A stretch of DNA of 64,000 nt, from assembly GCF_052161655.1 (NCBI RefSeq), contig NZ_CP197418.1, forward strand, positions 3,224,001 to 3,288,000, written 5' to 3'. The translations under genes and the position numbers were made by a program. The notes beneath the pieces are model-generated. The model did no database searches. It worked only from the letters and a program-made list of their open reading frames with translations, and was not told the origin of the DNA. Of this stretch, positions 61,003-64,000 are shown piece after piece (position 1 is the first letter of the stretch; every line of letters begins with the position of its first letter). The stretch comes from Novipirellula sp052161655 (GTDB lineage Bacteria > Planctomycetota > Planctomycetia > Pirellulales > Pirellulaceae).

Positions 61003-62256
61003 ATGGAGGAGCCTCGATCGGTCTGGTCGTATATTCCCGTTGCCGAGTTTGTGGCTCCGACGCCACCTGCCTCCGATGCCGCCCGCGGTAGCCTGCGGCG
61101 TGTTTGGAATTGGGTCAAGCATTCTGTGCGTTCCCCGTCCTCACCGGCGATCGATGAAATGTCTCAGTGGGACCGTCCCGCTGACGAGCTATTGAAATCT
61201 GTTTCGCATGCCCCCGATTGGTCGGACGCCGCGAGCGAACTGGCCAATAAACTCGGTGACGATTGGTTCAAGTCCGAACAGCCTACTCTGCTGATCCAAC
61301 CGCTGGTGGGGCCGCCTGGCTGCGACATCTCAGGCGTGCTGCAAACGCTGGCTAAGCAAAGGCGGCTCCGCACCCTTGCCGCTCCTGATCCGAAGTCGAT
61401 CCTGGAATCAGCGAATCAACTCGAGACAACTCCGTCTGGTGATTCGGCGGCAAATGCTGGGGACGAGTCGAGTGGTGAGATTTTGGTCGTTCCGCACTTG
61501 GAAAAATGGTACTTGCGTCACGAGGATGGCTTGACTCTGGTGCGGCAACTCGTTGAGCAGTTGATCACTCGCCGGAACCGGGTGTTGATTGGATGTGACA
61601 GTTGGGCATGGACTTTCCTGCAGCACGCCGTTGGCATCGAAGACATTCTCGGTCCGCCGCTCACCTTGGCACCGCTGGACGAAGCTCGACTGGACACATG
61701 GCTCCGCCGCACATTACCCGTTGGACAAATCGAGTTCCGACGTACAAGCAACGAGCAACCTATTTTCCCCGAGCTGACCGAAGCGGGAAATGGGAGCGAA
61801 AACGAGAAGGCCAAGCCAGCGAATGGAAGATCTGATATTTTGACCAGTTTGGCGGTGGTCGCACATGGCAACCCAGGTGTAGCTCGCGCGAAGTGGAATG
61901 CATGTCTGCGAACGTACAACCCGAACAGCGATGAATCGCCCAGCGTCGCTCGCAAAACCGAATCCGTCCTCTGGGTCGTCTCGCCCGACAAACTCACGCC
62001 GCCGCAATTCCCCGTCGATAGCGACCGCATGCACCGCTTCGTTCTGCATGCCGTGCTGCTGCATGGGGGGCTGTCGCTCGCCTCGCTGCTTGCCATCCTG
62101 CCGTTTTCGCGTGATGAAATCTATCGCCGCGTCCGTGAACTGTGCAGAGCGCACTTTCTCGACGAACAGGACGATGTATTGCGAGTGAATTTGGTCGCGT
62201 ACCCGATCGTCCGACGAGACCTGCAAAGCGAAGGGTTTCTGACGGATGCGTTTTAA
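61003..62256 (+). CDS. Degenerate P-loop ATPase-like protein
   Basis: A 417-aa cytoplasmic protein. QPLVGPPGCDISGVLQTL resembles a Walker A loop, but the Lys-Ser/Thr pair is replaced (GPPGCDISG). A Walker-B-like ILVVPHLEKWY follows at about 165. RNRVLIGCDSWAWTFLQHAVG resembles the sensor region of AAA-type proteins, and the C-terminal part (about 340-410) reads like a winged helix. It is thus probably an inactive NTPase or scaffold. It precedes the MscS gene by about 36 bases on the same strand and is likely cotranscribed. No family recognised. Confidence 0.6.
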   Translation: MEEPRSVWSYIPVAEFVAPTPPASDAARGSLRRVWNWVKHSVRSPSSPAIDEMSQWDRPADELLKSVSHAPDWSDAASELANKLGDDWFKSEQPTLLIQPLVGPPGCDISGVLQTLAKQRRLRTLAAPDPKSILESANQLETTPSGDSAANAGDESSGEILVVPHLEKWYLRHEDGLTLVRQLVEQLITRRNRVLIGCDSWAWTFLQHAVGIEDILGPPLTLAPLDEARLDTWLRRTLPVGQIEFRRTSNEQPIFPELTEAGNGSENEKAKPANGRSDILTSLAVVAHGNPGVARAKWNACLRTYNPNSDESPSVARKTESVLWVVSPDKLTPPQFPVDSDRMHRFVLHAVLLHGGLSLASLLAILPFSRDEIYRRVRELCRAHFLDEQDDVLRVNLVAYPIVRRDLQSEGFLTDAF

Positions 62257-62292
62257 CCCCACCCCGTGGCTTTCGATTAGGAGCCATTGATC

Positions 62293-63117
62293 ATGCCCGA
62301 CGCCAAAGCCTCGCAAGAAGAGGTCACACGAATCTTACGCGAGTGGAGTGAAATCCATCTGTTTGAGGCAACTTTCGTTCTGGTCGCAGGCTTCACATTG
62401 GCTTGGATCATCAAATGGATTATTCCGAGGCTTGCGGAGCGCGTGCCGGATCGCTTCCGCTTGTGGATCCTGCCCTGGGAACCGATCTTGCGCGCGATGA
62501 TGCTGCTGTTTGTGGCGGCCTACATCATCCCACTGTTCATTTATCCCACGCCACAAAATTTGCTGGCGATCTCGGGTGCATTGGCCGTCGCACTGGGGTT
62601 TGCGTTCAAGGATTACGCCAGCAGTCTGATCGCAGGAGTGGTGGCGTTGTACGAACGGCCCTACCGAAACGGAGATTGGGTCAGGATCGACGATACCTAT
62701 GGGGAGGTCCGATCACTTGACTTGCGAACGGTTCAGATCGTGACTCCGGACGACACGGTGGTTGCGGTGCCCCACAGCAAAATATGGACCACGGCGATCT
62801 ACAACAACAACACAGGCAAACGCGAACTGATGTGTGTCGCCGACTTTTACTTGCACCCCGATCACGATGGTCGACTAGTACAGCAAAAGCTTAACGATGT
62901 GGCTTTGGCGAGCCCCTATCTGCAGATTCGCAAACCAATCCTTGTTGTCGCCGCTGAAAAACCTTGGGGGACGCATTACCGGTTGAAGGCCTACCCGATT
63001 GACGGACGAGACCAGTTCAAATTCATCACCGATCTGACTCAGCGAGGTAAGGTAATGCTGCGGCGTCTCGGGGTTCAGCCCGCCGCCACGACCGCAGTTG
63101 TGCAATCCGAAGGGTAG
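62293..63117 (+). CDS. Small MscS-type mechanosensitive channel
   Basis: A 274-aa MscS homologue. It has two to three N-terminal membrane helices (FEATFVLVAGFTLAWIIKWII, ILRAMMLLFVAAYIIPLFIY), the pore-lining helix (AISGALAVALGFAFKDYASSLIAG), the beta domain (PYRNGDWVRIDDTYGEV, VPHSKIWT) and a short C-terminus. It gates on membrane tension and releases solutes. ATG 62293 has AGGAG nine bases upstream; the in-frame TTG at 62287 is only three bases from it. Its partner is the P-loop-like protein. Confidence 0.88.
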   Translation: MPDAKASQEEVTRILREWSEIHLFEATFVLVAGFTLAWIIKWIIPRLAERVPDRFRLWILPWEPILRAMMLLFVAAYIIPLFIYPTPQNLLAISGALAVALGFAFKDYASSLIAGVVALYERPYRNGDWVRIDDTYGEVRSLDLRTVQIVTPDDTVVAVPHSKIWTTAIYNNNTGKRELMCVADFYLHPDHDGRLVQQKLNDVALASPYLQIRKPILVVAAEKPWGTHYRLKAYPIDGRDQFKFITDLTQRGKVMLRRLGVQPAATTAVVQSEG

Positions 63118-63241
63118 TTTTCAACTGAGTGCCTATCCGAAAATCGGTAGGGGAGGTCGCCATGAGTTTCGATCAAAATCAATCGGATCGAAACTGTTAA
63201 CGAGTTTCGCTACGGGATTGTTGTTACGACGCGTGTTTGGG
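63118..63241. repeat. Partial REP1-type sequence
   Basis: GAGTTTCGATC and GATCGAAACTG with a following GAGTTTCGCTACG, a degenerate REP1-type copy between two convergent genes that may aid termination. Confidence 0.5.
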
Positions 63242-64000
63242 CTACATCTTTTTTAGGTGCGTCATGCTTTGGCGGATGCTTGCCAGTGGGTCAGGCGACT
63301 GGTCCTGCTCGACGTGACAGTGAACCACGCCAGCCTCGGCTGCGGCTGCGAAGATCGGGTCCATCGGAATCACTCCGTCTCCGAGCTCTTCGAAGGCTTC
63401 GTTGGCGACTCCGTTGTAAGTCGGCACAGGCGTTTGTTTATTCAGATCTTTTAAGTGCAACTGAGACACGCGTCCCTTCAGCTTGCGAATCAACTCCGCA
63501 GGATTGTGACCGCCAAGCTGGACCCAAAAGATATCGACCTCAAATTTCATTTGGTCCGAGAACTCGTCCATCAGCACTTCGTAGCCGTACTTACCGCCCT
63601 CTTTTGGCTCGAACTCAAAGGCATGGTTGTGATACGCCAGCTGGATCCCAGCCGCGTGAGCTTCTTCGGCCGCCTTGTTGCAGCGATGTGCCGTCACTTT
63701 ATAGTCGTCGAGCGTGGTGCGGTTTTTGTCTGCTAAGTAGGGAACCACCAAATGAGTCAGCCCGGCATCCTTGGCCTTCTCTAAAATTTCCGAGAATGGA
63801 GGCACCCCTTTGTCGTCGGGATTGACCACCGAGTCCCAATCAAAGTGCGAGGAATGAATGGCAAGTCCGTTATCGCGAGCGGCATCGATCATCGGTTTCG
63901 CGTTGGGAAAACCATACGGCTCGACCTGCTTGTAGCCTGCATCGGCAACGGCCTTCAATGTCCCGGCAACATCGTCTTTGATCTGGTTTCGCAATGTGTA
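63242..64000 (-). CDS. Sugar phosphate isomerase/epimerase (TIM barrel), 5' partial
   Basis: The - strand frame is open to the right edge, where it reads YTLRNQIKDDVAGTLKAVADAGYKQVEPYG, the usual start of the xylose-isomerase-like TIM barrel (AP_endonuc_2) family. The ATG-like codon at 63994 is only a TTG within the frame, so the true start lies outside the window. Metal-site residues are seen in AYHNHAFEF, FEVDIFWVQLGGHNP and LHLKDLNK. Members isomerise or epimerise sugars or inositols; the substrate is not clear. No signal peptide is visible in the part present. Confidence 0.85.
   Translation of the reverse strand, partial: YTLRNQIKDDVAGTLKAVADAGYKQVEPYGFPNAKPMIDAARDNGLAIHSSHFDWDSVVNPDDKGVPPFSEILEKAKDAGLTHLVVPYLADKNRTTLDDYKVTAHRCNKAAEEAHAAGIQLAYHNHAFEFEPKEGGKYGYEVLMDEFSDQMKFEVDIFWVQLGGHNPAELIRKLKGRVSQLHLKDLNKQTPVPTYNGVANEAFEELGDGVIPMDPIFAAAAEAGVVHCHVEQDQSPDPLASIRQSMTHLKKM

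Overview
The gene content points to a planctomycete of the Pirellulaceae (Rhodopirellula-like). Evidence: three secreted sulfatases, the planctomycete-typical DUF1549/DUF1553, DUF1501, DUF1592 and DUF1552 families with CxxCH haem motifs, Tat-like leaders, a very large MscS-type channel, a Lys/Ala-rich histone-H1-like protein, and many families of intergenic hairpin repeats. The assignment rests on family knowledge; no search was run.

Layout. 1-13 kb is mostly housekeeping: L-serine dehydratase (5' end outside the window), a YidE/AspT-type transporter, a cold-shock protein, a 57-aa protein that seems to start at AUC, a DEAD-box helicase, and a convergent pair made of an AcuC/HDAC-type deacetylase and a Pat/Pka-type acyl-CoA synthetase-acetyltransferase. 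A giant MscS homologue follows. 13-21 kb is an accessory island of short, unrelated + strand genes (several secreted or membrane). Most are followed by a long imperfect palindrome overlapping the stop codon. One 753-bp unit occurs twice and has integron-cassette-like ends. The island also carries a frameshifted RAYT transposase flanked by inverted REP-like motifs, a RAYT fragment and truncated duplicates of two island genes.

21-36 kb holds a PPi-type phosphofructokinase, the histone-like gene, a sulfatase, and a DUF1549/1553-DUF1501 operon divergent from a XylR/AraC-type regulator that has a tandem direct-repeat operator candidate. Then come an RbgA/YlqF-like GTPase and an SMP-30 family protein. 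36-48 kb carries a group II truncated haemoglobin, a complete IS4-family element with 17-bp inverted repeats and an 11-bp target duplication, a TPR protein, small enzymes, a truncated KptA, and a two-gene cluster of a VWA protein and a zinc-ribbon/TPR-like membrane protein.

48-57 kb is a tight cluster: DUF1592, DUF1552, an ankyrin-sulfatase fusion with an unusual C-x-M-x-R active-site motif, and a further sulfatase. 57-60 kb is a GntR-ABC ATPase-permease operon with 4-bp ATGA overlaps and a CTGTAC/GTACAG operator candidate. The window ends with a degenerate P-loop protein beside a small MscS channel, and a sugar-phosphate isomerase/epimerase cut by the right edge.

The most unusual parts are the cassette-like island, the ankyrin-sulfatase fusion, the AUC-initiated small gene, and the adjacent acetylation writer/eraser candidates.
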